From contig WGLL01000007.1 of assembly GCA_016125585.1 (NCBI GenBank), forward strand, positions 186,001-250,000: a stretch of DNA of 64,000 nt, in the 5' to 3' direction. The translations under genes were made by a program, and so were the position numbers. This document shows positions 34,657-43,658 of this stretch, piece by piece. The notes under the pieces were generated by a model. It was not told the origin of the DNA, did no database searches, and saw only the letters and a list, made by a program, of their open reading frames with translations. Each line of letters opens with the position of its first letter. The stretch's first letter is position 1. This DNA is from Caulobacter sp. (GTDB taxonomy: Bacteria > Pseudomonadota > Alphaproteobacteria > Caulobacterales > Caulobacteraceae).

Positions 34657-35391
34657 TTATGTCGGCGGCGCCTGCCTGACGGCGCCGCAGAAATCGGCCG
34701 TGTTCGAGACCCATCCGAAGAACTTCTCGACGTTGTAGACGGTGGCCTCCTGCAGGAAGGCGGGCCCGGCCTGATGGACGGCGTCCTCCAGCATCACGCT
34801 GAAATACTCCAGGTGAAAGGCGTCGCGCAGGGTCGATTCCACGCAGACGTTGGTGGCGATGCCGACGAACACCAGGTTGCGGATCCCGCGGGCGCGCAGC
34901 ATCGAGTCCAGGGGCGTATTGAAGAAGGCGCTGTATCGCGGCTTCTGGATGACGATGTCGCCATCCCTGGGCGCCAGGGCCTCGACCAGCTGATAGTCCC
35001 AGCCCCCCTTGGCCAGCAGCTTGCCTTCCAGGTCCGGTTGCTCGCGCATGGTCTTCAGGGCGTTTGACTTCCACCAGTTGGGCGAGCCTTCGCCACCGGC
35101 CTCGACGTAGTCCGGGTCCCAGCCGTTCTGGAAGTAGACGACCTGCACGCCGGCGGCCCGGGCGGCGTCGGCGGCGACGGCGATCTGTTCGATCACCCCG
35201 GCCGCCCCCCCGATGTCGAAACCGGCCTTGTCCAGATAGCCGTCCGGCGAGGCGTAGGCGTTCTGCATATCGACGATGATCAGGGCCGTATCCTTCGGAC
35301 TCATCGGCACCGCCTCCGGACGGGCCGGCAGCATCACCGCCCCGGGCCGCGCCTCGGCCATCGATTGCGGGCGATCACCCAGCCTGGACAT
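34657..35391 (-). CDS. rutB: RutB: ureidoacrylate/peroxyureidoacrylate amidohydrolase
   Basis: 244 residues from ATG 35391 (17-nt overlap with rutA); starts at 35361 or 35334 (MLPARPEAV) are also possible and would match the E. coli length better. Isochorismatase-like fold with the cysteine hydrolase triad: Asp in IIVDMQNAY, Lys in [20 protein letters not shown], Cys in [16 protein letters not shown]. The segment [20 protein letters not shown] is specific to RutB. It releases carbamate from the ring-opened pyrimidine. Confidence 0.95.
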   Translation of the reverse strand: MSRLGDRPQSMAEARPGAVMLPARPEAVPMSPKDTALIIVDMQNAYASPDGYLDKAGFDIGGAAGVIEQIAVAADAARAAGVQVVYFQNGWDPDYVEAGGEGSPNWWKSNALKTMREQPDLEGKLLAKGGWDYQLVEALAPRDGDIVIQKPRYSAFFNTPLDSMLRARGIRNLVFVGIATNVCVESTLRDAFHLEYFSVMLEDAVHQAGPAFLQEATVYNVEKFFGWVSNTADFCGAVRQAPPT

Positions 35392-36463
35392 GGGCCCCCA
35401 CGCCTTGACGAGTCTTCATCAGCGGCTGGATGTGCTTGCCGAACTGGTCCAGCCCGACCAGGAAGTCGTCGAAGGTCAGCAGCATGCCCGCCGCCCCCTC
35501 GACCTCGGCCACCTCGTCCATCAGCCGCGCCACGGTCTCGTAGGAGCCGACGAAGGTGCCGATGTTGAGGTTCATCGCCGACGGCGGGCGGCTCATGTAG
35601 ATGGCCGAGACATCCAGGCTGGCGCGGGGATCGGCCTCGCCCTGGTGGTTCATCCAGGCGATGGCGTCGAGGTCCGCCCCCTTCTTGTAGAGCTCCCACT
35701 TGTCCATCGCCGCCTCGTCGGTCTCGTCGGCGATGATCATGAACAGCAGCAGGGCGCCGGTGTTGGAGCCGGCGCGCTTGGCGGCGTCGACATTGCGTTG
35801 CACCGCCTCGGCGCATTTCTTCGGCTCGTTCAGGCCCATGCCGAAGCAGAAGTTGTAGTCAGCGTGGTGGGCGGCGAAGTCCACGCCGGTCTGGCTCTGG
35901 CCGGCGCAGACGATCTTGATGTCGACCTGCGGCTTGGGCAGCAGCTTGCAGTCGTTCATCGTCAGGAACTTGCCCTTGAAGTTGGACTCCCCGTCCCGCC
36001 ACAGCTCCTTCATCACCGTCACATATTCGGTGCAGAAGTCGTAGCGGTTCAGGAAATGCTCCTGGCCGGGCCACAGGTTCATCTGGTCGTATTCGGCCTT
36101 CTGCCAGCCGGAGACGATGTTGATGCCGAAGCGGCCGCCTGAGATGCTGTCGATGGTCACCGCCATCCGCGCGGCGATGGGCGCCGGAATCGCCAGCACC
36201 GGCACGGAGGCATAGAGCTTGATCTTGCTGGTCACCGCCGCCAGGCCGGCCATCAGGGTAAAGCTCTCCAGGGCGTAGTCCCAGAACTCGGTCTCGCCGC
36301 CGAAGCCGTGCAGCTTGATCATCGAGAGCGCGAAATCGAGCCCGTATTCCTCGGCCTTCAGGGTGATCTGCTTGTTCAGCTCGAATGTCGGCATGTACTG
36401 CGGCGAGGTCGCCGACATGATCCAGCCGTTGTTGGCGATCGGAATGAAGACGCCGATGTCCAT
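35375..36463 (-). CDS. rutA: RutA: pyrimidine oxygenase (flavin-dependent)
   Basis: 362 residues from ATG 36463, where the family's [17 protein letters not shown] begins; upstream codons are not conserved. Luciferase-like TIM barrel (LLM) with [26 protein letters not shown] and [20 protein letters not shown]. RutA uses reduced FMN and O2 to open uracil or thymine between N3 and C4. It needs a flavin reductase (RutF), which is not in the window, nor are rutD, rutE and rutG. First gene of the rutABC set. Confidence 0.95.
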   Translation of the reverse strand: MDIGVFIPIANNGWIMSATSPQYMPTFELNKQITLKAEEYGLDFALSMIKLHGFGGETEFWDYALESFTLMAGLAAVTSKIKLYASVPVLAIPAPIAARMAVTIDSISGGRFGINIVSGWQKAEYDQMNLWPGQEHFLNRYDFCTEYVTVMKELWRDGESNFKGKFLTMNDCKLLPKPQVDIKIVCAGQSQTGVDFAAHHADYNFCFGMGLNEPKKCAEAVQRNVDAAKRAGSNTGALLLFMIIADETDEAAMDKWELYKKGADLDAIAWMNHQGEADPRASLDVSAIYMSRPPSAMNLNIGTFVGSYETVARLMDEVAEVEGAAGMLLTFDDFLVGLDQFGKHIQPLMKTRQGVGAHVQAG

Positions 36464-36546
36464 GAATTGCCTGCCCTCGAATTGGTGAGCCGGCATGAGG
36501 GACCGGGTTGCAGGTATTGGCAAGAGGGGGAGGGCGATCCTCAATT

Positions 36547-36569
36547 CTTCTCCCGCTCGCCGGGAGAAG
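36547..36569. terminator. hairpin between FabH-like gene and rutA
   Basis: CTTCTCCCG (36547-36555) and CGGGAGAAG (36561-36569) form a perfect 9-bp stem with a 5-nt loop, 13 bp after the FabH-like stop on the minus strand. No T-run follows on that strand, but the position fits the end of the upstream transcript. Confidence 0.5.
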
Positions 36570-36581
36570 GATGGGCGAATC

Positions 36582-37703
36582 CTACCGCTTCTTCACAAAC
36601 ACCGTGCCGGCTGAATAGCCCGCGCCGAAGCTGCAGATCAGGCCGGTGTCGCCCGGGCTGAAGCCCTCGTTGTGCAGGTGGAAGGCGATGATCGAGCCAG
36701 CGGAGGAGGTGTTGGCATAGTCATCGAGGATGATGACGTTCTCCTCCGGGGTCGGCTCGCGGCCGAGGACGCGTTTGCCGATCATGTCGTTCATGTTGAT
36801 GTTGGCCTGGTGCAGCCAAAGCCGCTTGAGGCCGTGCGGATCCAGGCCCAGTTCGCCGGCGTGATCGACGATCATCTCGCTGACCATCGGCACCACCTCG
36901 CGGAAGACCTTGCGGCCCTCCTGCACGAACAGCTTGTCCTTCTTGCCGACGCCCTCCGGCGCGGCGCGGTTGAGGAAGCCGAAGTTGTTGCGGATGTTGT
37001 TGGAGAAGACAGTCTTGAGCCGCGTGCCCAGGATGTCCCAGCCCTGGCCGGGGGCGGCGTCCTCGGCCCGCTCGACGATCACCGCGGTGGCGACGTCGCC
37101 GAAGATGAAGTGGCTGTCGCGGTCGCGGAAGTTCAGGTGGCCCGAGCAGATCTCCGGATTGACCATCAGCACCGCGCGCGCCGAACCCGAGGCGATGAAA
37201 TCGGCGGCGGTCTTGATGCCGAAGGTGGCGCTGGAGCAGGCCACGTTCATGTCGAAGGCGAAGCCCTCGATGCCCAGCGCCTGCTGCACCTCGATCGACA
37301 TGGCCGGGTAGGCGCGTTGCATGTTGGAGGCGGCGCAGAGCACGGCGTCGATCTGGCTGGCGTCCTTGCCCCAGGCCTTGATCGCCTCGCGGGCCGCCTT
37401 GACCGCCATCTCGGCCAGCACCGAGATTTCCTCGTTGGGGCGCTCCGGGATGCGGGGGGTCATCACCTCCGGATCCAGGATGCCGGCCTTGTCCATCACG
37501 AAGCGGGCCTTGATGCCGGAGGCCTTCTCGATGAACTCCGGCGAGGAGGGGGCCAGGGCCTCGACCTCGCCGGCGGCGATGGACTCGGCGTGGGTCGCGT
37601 TGTGCCGTTCGACGTAGCTGTTGAAGGCCTCGACCAGCTCGGTGTTGGAAATGGAGTGTTCGGGCGTGAACAGCCCGGTTGCGGCGATGACGGCCTGGTG
37701 CAC
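36582..37703 (-). CDS. beta-ketoacyl-ACP synthase III-like (FabH family) enzyme
   Basis: 373 residues, GTG start (GGGA about 9 nt upstream). Thiolase fold with the KAS III triad: Cys in [10 protein letters not shown], His in [11 protein letters not shown], Asn in [11 protein letters not shown]. It is about 50 residues longer than FabH of E. coli and contains [15 protein letters not shown] and [15 protein letters not shown], as in the long FabH-like group that includes Pseudomonas PA3286 (recalled, not searched), which extends medium-chain acyl-CoA. No other fatty-acid gene is adjacent. Confidence 0.9.
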   Translation of the reverse strand: MHQAVIAATGLFTPEHSISNTELVEAFNSYVERHNATHAESIAAGEVEALAPSSPEFIEKASGIKARFVMDKAGILDPEVMTPRIPERPNEEISVLAEMAVKAAREAIKAWGKDASQIDAVLCAASNMQRAYPAMSIEVQQALGIEGFAFDMNVACSSATFGIKTAADFIASGSARAVLMVNPEICSGHLNFRDRDSHFIFGDVATAVIVERAEDAAPGQGWDILGTRLKTVFSNNIRNNFGFLNRAAPEGVGKKDKLFVQEGRKVFREVVPMVSEMIVDHAGELGLDPHGLKRLWLHQANINMNDMIGKRVLGREPTPEENVIILDDYANTSSAGSIIAFHLHNEGFSPGDTGLICSFGAGYSAGTVFVKKR

Positions 37704-38028
37704 GAAGTCTGTTCCCGACTTTTTCCGACGCGGACTGGGCCGCGCCCCGATGACTCAAGGGCGCTTGATAGCACAGCTGACCCCGGCGTCACCTGATCGC
37801 CGATTGCCCCTCGCTCGGCGGCCTTTGACGCCGATGTCCCGGCGAGGATCGAGGCGGTCGCCGGTAGTGTCCGCCGGGCTGCTCGGCAAGGGGGGTGTGA
37901 CTGCGATGCAACGCAACAAATCCGCCGCAATTCATCCTCTGAACCGCCGTTGCGCCGCCGCGTTTCAATCCTACCTCTCCATGGGCAGGGGGAGCTAAGA
38001 ACGAAGATTAAGTCAGGAACGTAGAACA
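37704..38028. other. 325-bp divergent intergenic region
   Basis: Between the FabH-like gene (minus) and the outer-membrane barrel gene (plus). No convincing gene is seen. The part just before 38029 (GAACGAAGATTAAGTCAGGAACG) is relatively A-rich and provides a Shine-Dalgarno-like AGGAACG for the barrel gene. No operator identified. Confidence 0.4.
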
Positions 38029-38553
38029 ATGAAATCTCTTATGATCGCCGCGTCTCTCGCGACCCTCGCCATCGCTGCCCCGGCCATGGCCCAGGACATG
38101 ACTCCCACCGGTTACGGCACCATCGGCTACGCCCACGGAGACTATGAAGGTCTCGACGTTGGCGTCATCGAAGGCCGCATCGGCGCTCGCTTTGGCCAGT
38201 ACCTCGGCGTCGAGGGTGAACTGGGCGGCGGCGTCAAGGGCGACACCGTCAACATTCTCGGCACGAACTACGACGCTGACCTGACCTATTCGGTCGCGGG
38301 CTACGGCGTCGGCTACCTGCCGGTGAACCCGAACTTCGACCTGTTCGCCCGCGTCGGCTACGGCAAGAGCGAGCTGGACGTGTCCGGCCCGTTCGGCGGC
38401 AAGGACAGCGCCAACAGCTGGAACTACGGCGTCGGCGGCCAGTACTTCTTCACCGACAAGGACGGCATCCGCGCCGACTACACCCGCCACGACTTTGACG
38501 ACAACCTCGGCAAGGCCGACGTCGTGTCGGTCAGCTACGTCCGCAAGTTCTAG
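38029..38553 (+). CDS. outer-membrane beta-barrel protein (OmpA-N/porin-like)
   Basis: 174 residues: signal peptide MKSLMIAASLATLAIAAPAMA with cleavage before Q, then alternating aromatic strands (GYGTIGYAHGDYEG, GVEGELGGGVKGD, YSVAGYGVGYLPVNPNFDLFARVGYGKSEL, WNYGVGGQYFFTD) ending in a C-terminal phenylalanine (VSVSYVRKF), the usual barrel-insertion signal. It predicts an eight-stranded barrel. A strong terminator follows. Role (porin, adhesin or structural) unknown. Confidence 0.9.
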   Translation: MKSLMIAASLATLAIAAPAMAQDMTPTGYGTIGYAHGDYEGLDVGVIEGRIGARFGQYLGVEGELGGGVKGDTVNILGTNYDADLTYSVAGYGVGYLPVNPNFDLFARVGYGKSELDVSGPFGGKDSANSWNYGVGGQYFFTDKDGIRADYTRHDFDDNLGKADVVSVSYVRKF

Positions 38554-38574
38554 GTCCGGACCAGACCACGAACA

Positions 38575-38607
38575 GAGGCCCTCGCCCTCCCGGGCGGGGG
38601 CCTTTTT
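38575..38607 (+). terminator. Rho-independent terminator of the barrel gene
   Basis: AGGCCCTCGCC and GGCGGGGGCCT form an 11-bp stem (one G-U pair) with a 6-nt loop, immediately followed by a run of T. It starts 22 nt after the stop. Confidence 0.92.
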
Positions 38608-38664
38608 CGTTGACGCGGCGGCCTTGAGGATGACACTCCCCGCTCGGGGAATGGAGCGTCTGAC

Positions 38665-39069
38665 GTGAATGGCATGGTGATCCAGCTGCTGGGCTCGGCC
38701 GTCGCCGTGGCCGCCATGGTTGCTCTGGCCGCCTGGGCCAGGATTCCGCGAGCGACGCCGCCGCTGGACGAGGCCGCCGTCCGGGCGCTTCTGGACATCG
38801 ACTATCCGGGCGAAATCGTCGAGGACATCTGGATCGCCGCCGACGGCGCCGGCGCCATCGCCCGGTCTGGAGACCGCGCTCTGGTTCTCAGCCGGCTGGG
38901 CGACAGCTGGGTGACCCGCGACCTGAGCTGGAGCGCGGCCCTGGCGGCGCCGATCCAGGGCGGCCGGGTCCGGTTGCGGCTGAAGGATCCGTCCGCGCCG
39001 CGTCTCGCGCTGGCCGTCAGCGGCGTCAATCCCTGGCCGCCGCAGGGCGATCTGGAGCTGGCCGCATGA
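38665..39069 (+). CDS. hypothetical membrane-anchored protein
   Basis: 134 residues, GTG start with GGAG 8 nt upstream. One N-terminal transmembrane helix (IQLLGSAVAVAAMVALAAWA) is followed by a soluble domain with a DxDYPGEIVEDIWIAADGAGAIARSGDRALVLSRLGDSW pattern suggesting beta strands. It overlaps the sterol desaturase family gene by 4 nt, so it is probably a partner of that enzyme. No known family recognised. Confidence 0.7.
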   Translation: MNGMVIQLLGSAVAVAAMVALAAWARIPRATPPLDEAAVRALLDIDYPGEIVEDIWIAADGAGAIARSGDRALVLSRLGDSWVTRDLSWSAALAAPIQGGRVRLRLKDPSAPRLALAVSGVNPWPPQGDLELAA

Positions 39070-40019
39070 CTCTCGATCCGATCAAGCCGGCCTTCGATCC
39101 GGTCACCTGGGCGATTCCCGTCTTCGTCGTCACCATCGTCGGGGAGATCATTCTGGGTCGGCTGGGCAAGGTGAAGGCCAACTACGAGGCCCGCGACACC
39201 GCCACCTCCCTGTTGATGGGCCTGGGCAGCACCATCGCCGGCGCCCTGCTGGCCGGCACCATCGCCCTGGTCAGCATCTGGATCTGGCAGAACCATCGGC
39301 TGTTCGAGATCCCGATGACCGCCTGGTGGGCCTGGCTGGCCATCTTCTTCCTTGAGGATTTCACCTACTACGGCTTCCACCGCCTGGCCCATGAGCGCCG
39401 CTTCTGGTGGGCCAGCCACGTCAATCATCATTCCAGCCAGCACTACAATCTGGCCACCGCCCTGCGCCAGACCTGGACGGGCGGCGTGGCGGGCACCTGG
39501 CTGCTGTGGCTGCCGCTGGCCCTGATCGGCTTTTCCCCGGCGATGATCGCCATCCAGAAGGGGATCAGCCTGGTCTATCAGTACTGGATCCACACCGAGG
39601 CCATCCGCAAGATGCCCCGCTGGTTCGAGGCGGTGTTCAACACCCCGTCCCATCACCGCGTCCACCACGCCCGCAACGCCCGCTATCTGGACGCCAACTA
39701 CGCCGGCATCCTGATCATCTGGGACCGCATGTTCGGCACCTTCATCCCCGAGACGGACGAGGAGCCGCCGCGCTACGGCCTGGTCAAGAACCTGGGCGAT
39801 TTCAACATTCTGCGGGTCGCCTTCCATGAGTGGATCGGCATCGGCAAGGATTTGTTGAGCGCCCGTTCGCCGCGGGAGGTGGTCGGCTATCTGTTCGGCC
39901 CGCCCGGCTGGAGCCCGGACGGCTCGCGGGAGACCTCGGCGACCCTGAAGGCGAAGTGGCGAGAACGGGAGGCGATGAAGGCCCAGGCGGAGCCGGCGCC
40001 GCCCATGGCGGCGGAATAG
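39066..40019 (+). CDS. sterol desaturase / fatty acid hydroxylase family di-iron membrane protein
   Basis: 317 residues with four to five transmembrane helices and all the histidine boxes of the family: HRLAHE near residue 101, HVNHH near 118 and HHRVHH near 198. The di-iron centre so formed hydroxylates or desaturates a lipid at the cytosolic face of the inner membrane. Substrate unknown; in alphaproteobacteria such enzymes act on sterols, carotenoids, hopanoids or fatty acids. Paired with a small membrane protein upstream. Confidence 0.92.
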   Translation: MTLDPIKPAFDPVTWAIPVFVVTIVGEIILGRLGKVKANYEARDTATSLLMGLGSTIAGALLAGTIALVSIWIWQNHRLFEIPMTAWWAWLAIFFLEDFTYYGFHRLAHERRFWWASHVNHHSSQHYNLATALRQTWTGGVAGTWLLWLPLALIGFSPAMIAIQKGISLVYQYWIHTEAIRKMPRWFEAVFNTPSHHRVHHARNARYLDANYAGILIIWDRMFGTFIPETDEEPPRYGLVKNLGDFNILRVAFHEWIGIGKDLLSARSPREVVGYLFGPPGWSPDGSRETSATLKAKWREREAMKAQAEPAPPMAAE

Positions 40020-40022
40020 GGG

Positions 40023-41036
40023 TCAGCCCCGTCCTGGCAGGCTCAGCCCCGGCGCGGGGCGAGCGGTCAAGACCTCCCGCCGGAACCTGAACAGTTCGGC
40101 CGGACGCCCGCCGGTGTCGGCATCCATGCGCCCCAGGCCCTCGACCAGCCCGGTGCGCTCGACCACCCGGCGGAAGTTCTGCTTGTGCAGCGGGATGCCG
40201 GCGATGGCCTCGACGGTCTTCTGCAGGGCCGACAGGGTGAACTCGGCCGGCATAAGCTCGAACACCACCGGCCGGTACTTCAGCTTGCCGCGCAGACGGC
40301 CAAGCCCGGTGGCCAGGATTCGCCGGTGGTCGGAGATCATCGGCTCGCCCAGGGCCGCCGAGATGGCCGCCGGCTCGGGCGGATCGCGGCCGTCGGCGCG
40401 CTTTTCGTCCCGCGCCGCCTCGGGGGCGAGGCCCGCCTCATAGAGCAGCTCGTATCGCTCGAGCACCCGCTCCTCGTTCCAGGGCGCGCCGTCGAGGGCG
40501 AAGGCCAGGCGGGCGCGGGCGATGCGCTCGGCGTCGCGGCCGGCCCAGGCCATCAGGGCCGGGGCGATGCCCTCGTCGATCAGGTCGGGCCGGCCCTTTC
40601 GCCAGTCCTCCCAGGGAAAGAACCGCGACCAGGGCGCCCAAACGGTGTCGGGGGCCAGGGCCTCGGTCGCCGCCGGGGTGAGGGCCAGATAGCAGACCGA
40701 GACCACCCGCGCTGCACCGGCCCCGACCTCGGCGCGCGGTGCATCGCGGCCCCGATCGCCGAAGGTGTAGAGTTGTTCGACATAGCCCAGCTCGAAGCCG
40801 GTCTGGCTGGAGACAAACTCCCGCAGGGCCAGTTCGAAGGTGCGATGGCCTTCCGGTTCGAAGGGGCCGAAGGGCAGGCCGGCAAGGGGAGAGACCCGGT
40901 CGGTCGCCGCGTCATGCGGGCGGACCGTCAGCACCACGGCCTCGCCGTCGCGGATGGCGACGATGACGGCGGACAGGCCAATGACGACGGACAGGCTCAT
41001 GCGCTGTTGGTAGAGGAATTTGGCGGCCGCCTCCAT
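40023..41036 (-). CDS. NrtR-like Nudix-fold regulator
   Basis: 337 residues from ATG 41036 (ATG 41000, MSLSVVIGL, is an alternative). The N-terminal half has a Nudix-like fold, but the catalytic box is broken: where active enzymes have REx2EEtG it reads ALREFVSSQTGF. The C-terminal quarter (TLSALQKTVEAIAGIPLHKQNFRRVVERTGLVEGLG...GGRPAELFRFRRE) is the winged helix of NrtR-type NAD-metabolism repressors. This suggests a sensor of ADP-ribose/NAD metabolites rather than an enzyme. Last gene of a three-gene operon. Confidence 0.75.
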   Translation of the reverse strand: MEAAAKFLYQQRMSLSVVIGLSAVIVAIRDGEAVVLTVRPHDAATDRVSPLAGLPFGPFEPEGHRTFELALREFVSSQTGFELGYVEQLYTFGDRGRDAPRAEVGAGAARVVSVCYLALTPAATEALAPDTVWAPWSRFFPWEDWRKGRPDLIDEGIAPALMAWAGRDAERIARARLAFALDGAPWNEERVLERYELLYEAGLAPEAARDEKRADGRDPPEPAAISAALGEPMISDHRRILATGLGRLRGKLKYRPVVFELMPAEFTLSALQKTVEAIAGIPLHKQNFRRVVERTGLVEGLGRMDADTGGRPAELFRFRREVLTARPAPGLSLPGRG

Positions 41037-41073
41037 GCCTCGTGGACGAGACCGGCGGGACGCCTCCAGGCGC

Positions 41074-41586
41074 TCAGAAGCGGGAAGGCAGCTCGAAGGG
41101 CGCGCCCGGGTAGACGTATTCCCCCTTGCCGATCGCCCGCACCGCATCGACCATCCGGCCCCCGCGTCCCATCAGGTCATCGGCAAGGGCGACGATCAGC
41201 GGATTGGGCGTCGCCCCCGGGGAGGCGGCGCGGAGAGCCTGGGCGATCGTCGCCTCGGGGGTCTGCGGGTTGCGTTCGCAGGCGATCAGGAAGGCGGTGG
41301 CCGTCGAGCGGCTGACCCCGGCCCAGCAGTGGACCAGCATCGGCGCCCGCGCGTCCCAGTCGGCGGCGAAGGTCAGGATCTTCCGCACCAGATTGTCGTC
41401 GGGCAGCACCTCGCCGGGCTTGTCTTCCCAGATGTCATGCACCGTCAGCTTCAGGTGTCGGTCCGGGAACAGCGAGCGCGGCGCCTGGCTCATCAGCCCC
41501 TGTTCCAGCAGGGTGATCACATGGGAGGGCTTCTTCCACTTGATCACCGTCGGGGCGTCGCGCAACGGACTGACGATCAGGGTCAT
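41074..41586 (-). CDS. dual-specificity/tyrosine phosphatase-like protein
   Basis: 170 residues. The protein-tyrosine-phosphatase P-loop is HCWAGVSRSTA (C-x5-R) near residue 97, and the general-acid Asp may be in VHDIWED near residue 50. Compact size fits the DSP/PTP family. It should remove phosphate from tyrosine or a small molecule in the cytosol. It lies 9 nt after the HD-hydrolase gene and 37 nt before the NrtR-like regulator, in one operon. Confidence 0.88.
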   Translation of the reverse strand: MTLIVSPLRDAPTVIKWKKPSHVITLLEQGLMSQAPRSLFPDRHLKLTVHDIWEDKPGEVLPDDNLVRKILTFAADWDARAPMLVHCWAGVSRSTATAFLIACERNPQTPEATIAQALRAASPGATPNPLIVALADDLMGRGGRMVDAVRAIGKGEYVYPGAPFELPSRF

Positions 41587-41595
41587 GGCCTTGTC

Positions 41596-42237
41596 TCACT
41601 CGGTGTTGAAGGCCGCCGGGGTGCGCTCGTAGCCCGCCGCCTCGGACAGGATGTGGAATCTGGCCACATACCGTTCCTGGGCCTCGCGGGGCGACTGGGG
41701 GTGGATGACCAGATCATAGCCTTGCGGCGGCGCGCCGAAGAGTCCAAGCGATTCTTCCGGCGTGAAGCCGGCCAGCTGGGTGGCTTCGAAATAGGCGCAG
41801 GCGCGGTCGGCCTGTTTGATCAGCTTCTTGATCTTGGCGGGAGTCTTGGCCGGCAGGCCGAACCGGGCGTGGATGGCATGCTCGAGCCGTTCCTCGAACC
41901 CCTTGTAGGAGACCCCGAGCGCGGCCTTGAACGGGCTGATCATGTCGCCGATCACATATTCCGAAGCGTCATGCAGCAGGGCCGCGAGCCGCCAGCGCGG
42001 CTCCAGGTCCGGCTGGATGTGGGCGGTGATCTCCTCGACCACCAGGCTGTGCTGGGCCACGGAGAAGCCGTTCTCGCCGATGGTCTGGCCGTTCCAGCGG
42101 GCCACGCGAGCCAGGCCATGGGCGATATCCTCGATCTCGATATCCATCGGCGAGGGGTCAAGCAGATCCAGACGGCGGCCCGACAGCATGCGCTGCCAGG
42201 CGCGAGGCGGTTGTTTGCTACGCAGCCCTTTTGCCAC
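41596..42237 (-). CDS. HD-domain hydrolase, YfbR-like
   Basis: 213 residues, GTG start. The HD metal site is FSVAQHSLVVEEI (His) and AALLHDASEYVIGDMISPFK (HD), with a closing Asp in IKQADRACAYFEATQL. This is the YfbR/5'-deoxynucleotidase group, which removes phosphate from dNMPs. With the phosphatase and NrtR-like genes downstream it suggests a nucleotide-recycling operon. Confidence 0.85.
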   Translation of the reverse strand: MAKGLRSKQPPRAWQRMLSGRRLDLLDPSPMDIEIEDIAHGLARVARWNGQTIGENGFSVAQHSLVVEEITAHIQPDLEPRWRLAALLHDASEYVIGDMISPFKAALGVSYKGFEERLEHAIHARFGLPAKTPAKIKKLIKQADRACAYFEATQLAGFTPEESLGLFGAPPQGYDLVIHPQSPREAQERYVARFHILSEAAGYERTPAAFNTE

Positions 42238-42427
42238 CTTGTTCGTTCCCTGTATCGGGCCGTCCGTTCAGTCCCGCCGGAGATCCGGCGGGAGGGGTTG
42301 CGGACGACGACATCGCGTCTTTCGAGCCAACGGCTCGCGGAACGCTCAACTGGAGCATAGCTTGACAAAGATCAACGACGGGAACGGGGTATCCCCCACA
42401 ATCGTCGCCAACCGGGAGAAACAGGTA

Positions 42428-43240
42428 ATGAGCTGGGCACGGATCATGGCGCCGCTGGCGGGCGGTGCGGGCGACGAGCAGACTCTGGCGGCCGCCGCCG
42501 CCCTGGCTGGCCCGTTCGAGGCCGAACTGGCGGCGGTGCACGCCCCGGCCGACGTCGCCGACCTGATGCCCTGGATGGGCGAGGGCTTCATGGGCGGGGT
42601 GCAGATCACCGCCATGGACAGCCTCAAGGAGGCCGCCGCCGAAGGGGAACGCGCCGCCCGGGCCGCCGCCGACGGCTGCGGCTATGCACGAACCCGCTTC
42701 ATTTCCCTGGAAAGCCCGGTCTGGGCCGGCCTGTCGATGGAAGGCCGGCTGTCCGATGTGGTGGTCTTTTCCGACGAGGCCGCCCGGGGCCGCGGCCCCC
42801 TGGCCGAGGCCTTCCAGCAGACGGTCGCCGATGAGCAGCGACCGACCATCGTCGCCCGCCCGGGTCTCGCCGTCGGCGGGGTCGTCGCGGTGGCCTGGGA
42901 CGGCGGCAAGGAAGCCAGTCGCGCGGCGCGCACAGCCTTGCCCCTGCTGTCGAAGGCCTCGCGGGTTGTGATCCTCTGCGCGCCGGCCGCCTCCTCGCGC
43001 AATTTCGACGGCGCCCGGCTGCAGGGCTTCTTCGCCGATCGCGGCGTCGCCTCCGAGGTGCAGACCATCGAGGAGAGCGGCGATGCGGCCCAACTTCTGC
43101 TCGGCGCGGCCTCGGCGGCCGGGGCGGGGTTGCTGGTCGCCGGCGCCTTTGGCCATCCTCGCCTGCAGGAATATATTTTCGGCGGTACGACCCGCACCTT
43201 GCTGAACAACGACGGTCCGTCGCTGTTTCTGTCCCACTAG
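42428..43240 (+). CDS. universal stress protein (UspA family)
   Basis: 270 residues from ATG 42428 (AGG two bases upstream, plus an earlier GGGAGA). Two Usp-like halves: residues 1-140 and 145-270. The second ends LLVAGAFGHPRLQEYIFGGTTRTLLNN, the family's GxxG-x9-G(S/T) nucleotide-loop pattern in variant form. It would be cytosolic and stress-induced. It is followed 29 nt later by a small gene in the same direction. The longer frame upstream is a shadow of the HD gene. Confidence 0.88.
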   Translation: MSWARIMAPLAGGAGDEQTLAAAAALAGPFEAELAAVHAPADVADLMPWMGEGFMGGVQITAMDSLKEAAAEGERAARAAADGCGYARTRFISLESPVWAGLSMEGRLSDVVVFSDEAARGRGPLAEAFQQTVADEQRPTIVARPGLAVGGVVAVAWDGGKEASRAARTALPLLSKASRVVILCAPAASSRNFDGARLQGFFADRGVASEVQTIEESGDAAQLLLGAASAAGAGLLVAGAFGHPRLQEYIFGGTTRTLLNNDGPSLFLSH

Positions 43241-43269
43241 CCCTTCAGTTTGATTTTCGGAGATTTGGC

Positions 43270-43644
43270 ATGACCCTGTCACGCATCGTCATGCGCCTTG
43301 CGCGCAATCCCGGCACGGAGTTCGCCGACGGCGACGACCATCGTGGCTACACCCTGACCGCCCCCCTGACCGATGAGGGCATGCTCGATCTGGACGCCTT
43401 CCAGAAGAGCAAGGCGGACTGCACCGTTCGCCGCTTCGCGCCCGATGAGGACGCGGTCATGGGCCTGCTCGCCCGTCGGCGGGACGCCTGGTATTTCGAC
43501 TACGACTCCACCATCGATTCCGACGACGAGGCTGTCCACAAGCTGGGCCAGCACCGCTTCGCGGTCGGGGAATATGTGTCCGTGGCGGACGAGGACGGCC
43601 GTATGCTGGCCTACAAGGTCACCGACGTGCAGCTGGCCGACTGA
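43270..43644 (+). CDS. hypothetical cytosolic protein
   Basis: 124 residues with CGGAG about 9 nt upstream of ATG 43270. Acidic, without membrane segments or cysteine pairs; NPGTEFADGDDHRGYTLTAPLT and WYFDYDSTIDSDDEAVHKLGQHRFAVGEYVSVADEDG are its most protein-like parts. I do not recognise the family. Its position directly after the universal stress gene suggests co-expression. Confidence 0.7.
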   Translation: MTLSRIVMRLARNPGTEFADGDDHRGYTLTAPLTDEGMLDLDAFQKSKADCTVRRFAPDEDAVMGLLARRRDAWYFDYDSTIDSDDEAVHKLGQHRFAVGEYVSVADEDGRMLAYKVTDVQLAD

Positions 43645-43658
43645 GCAAGGCGGGCGGC

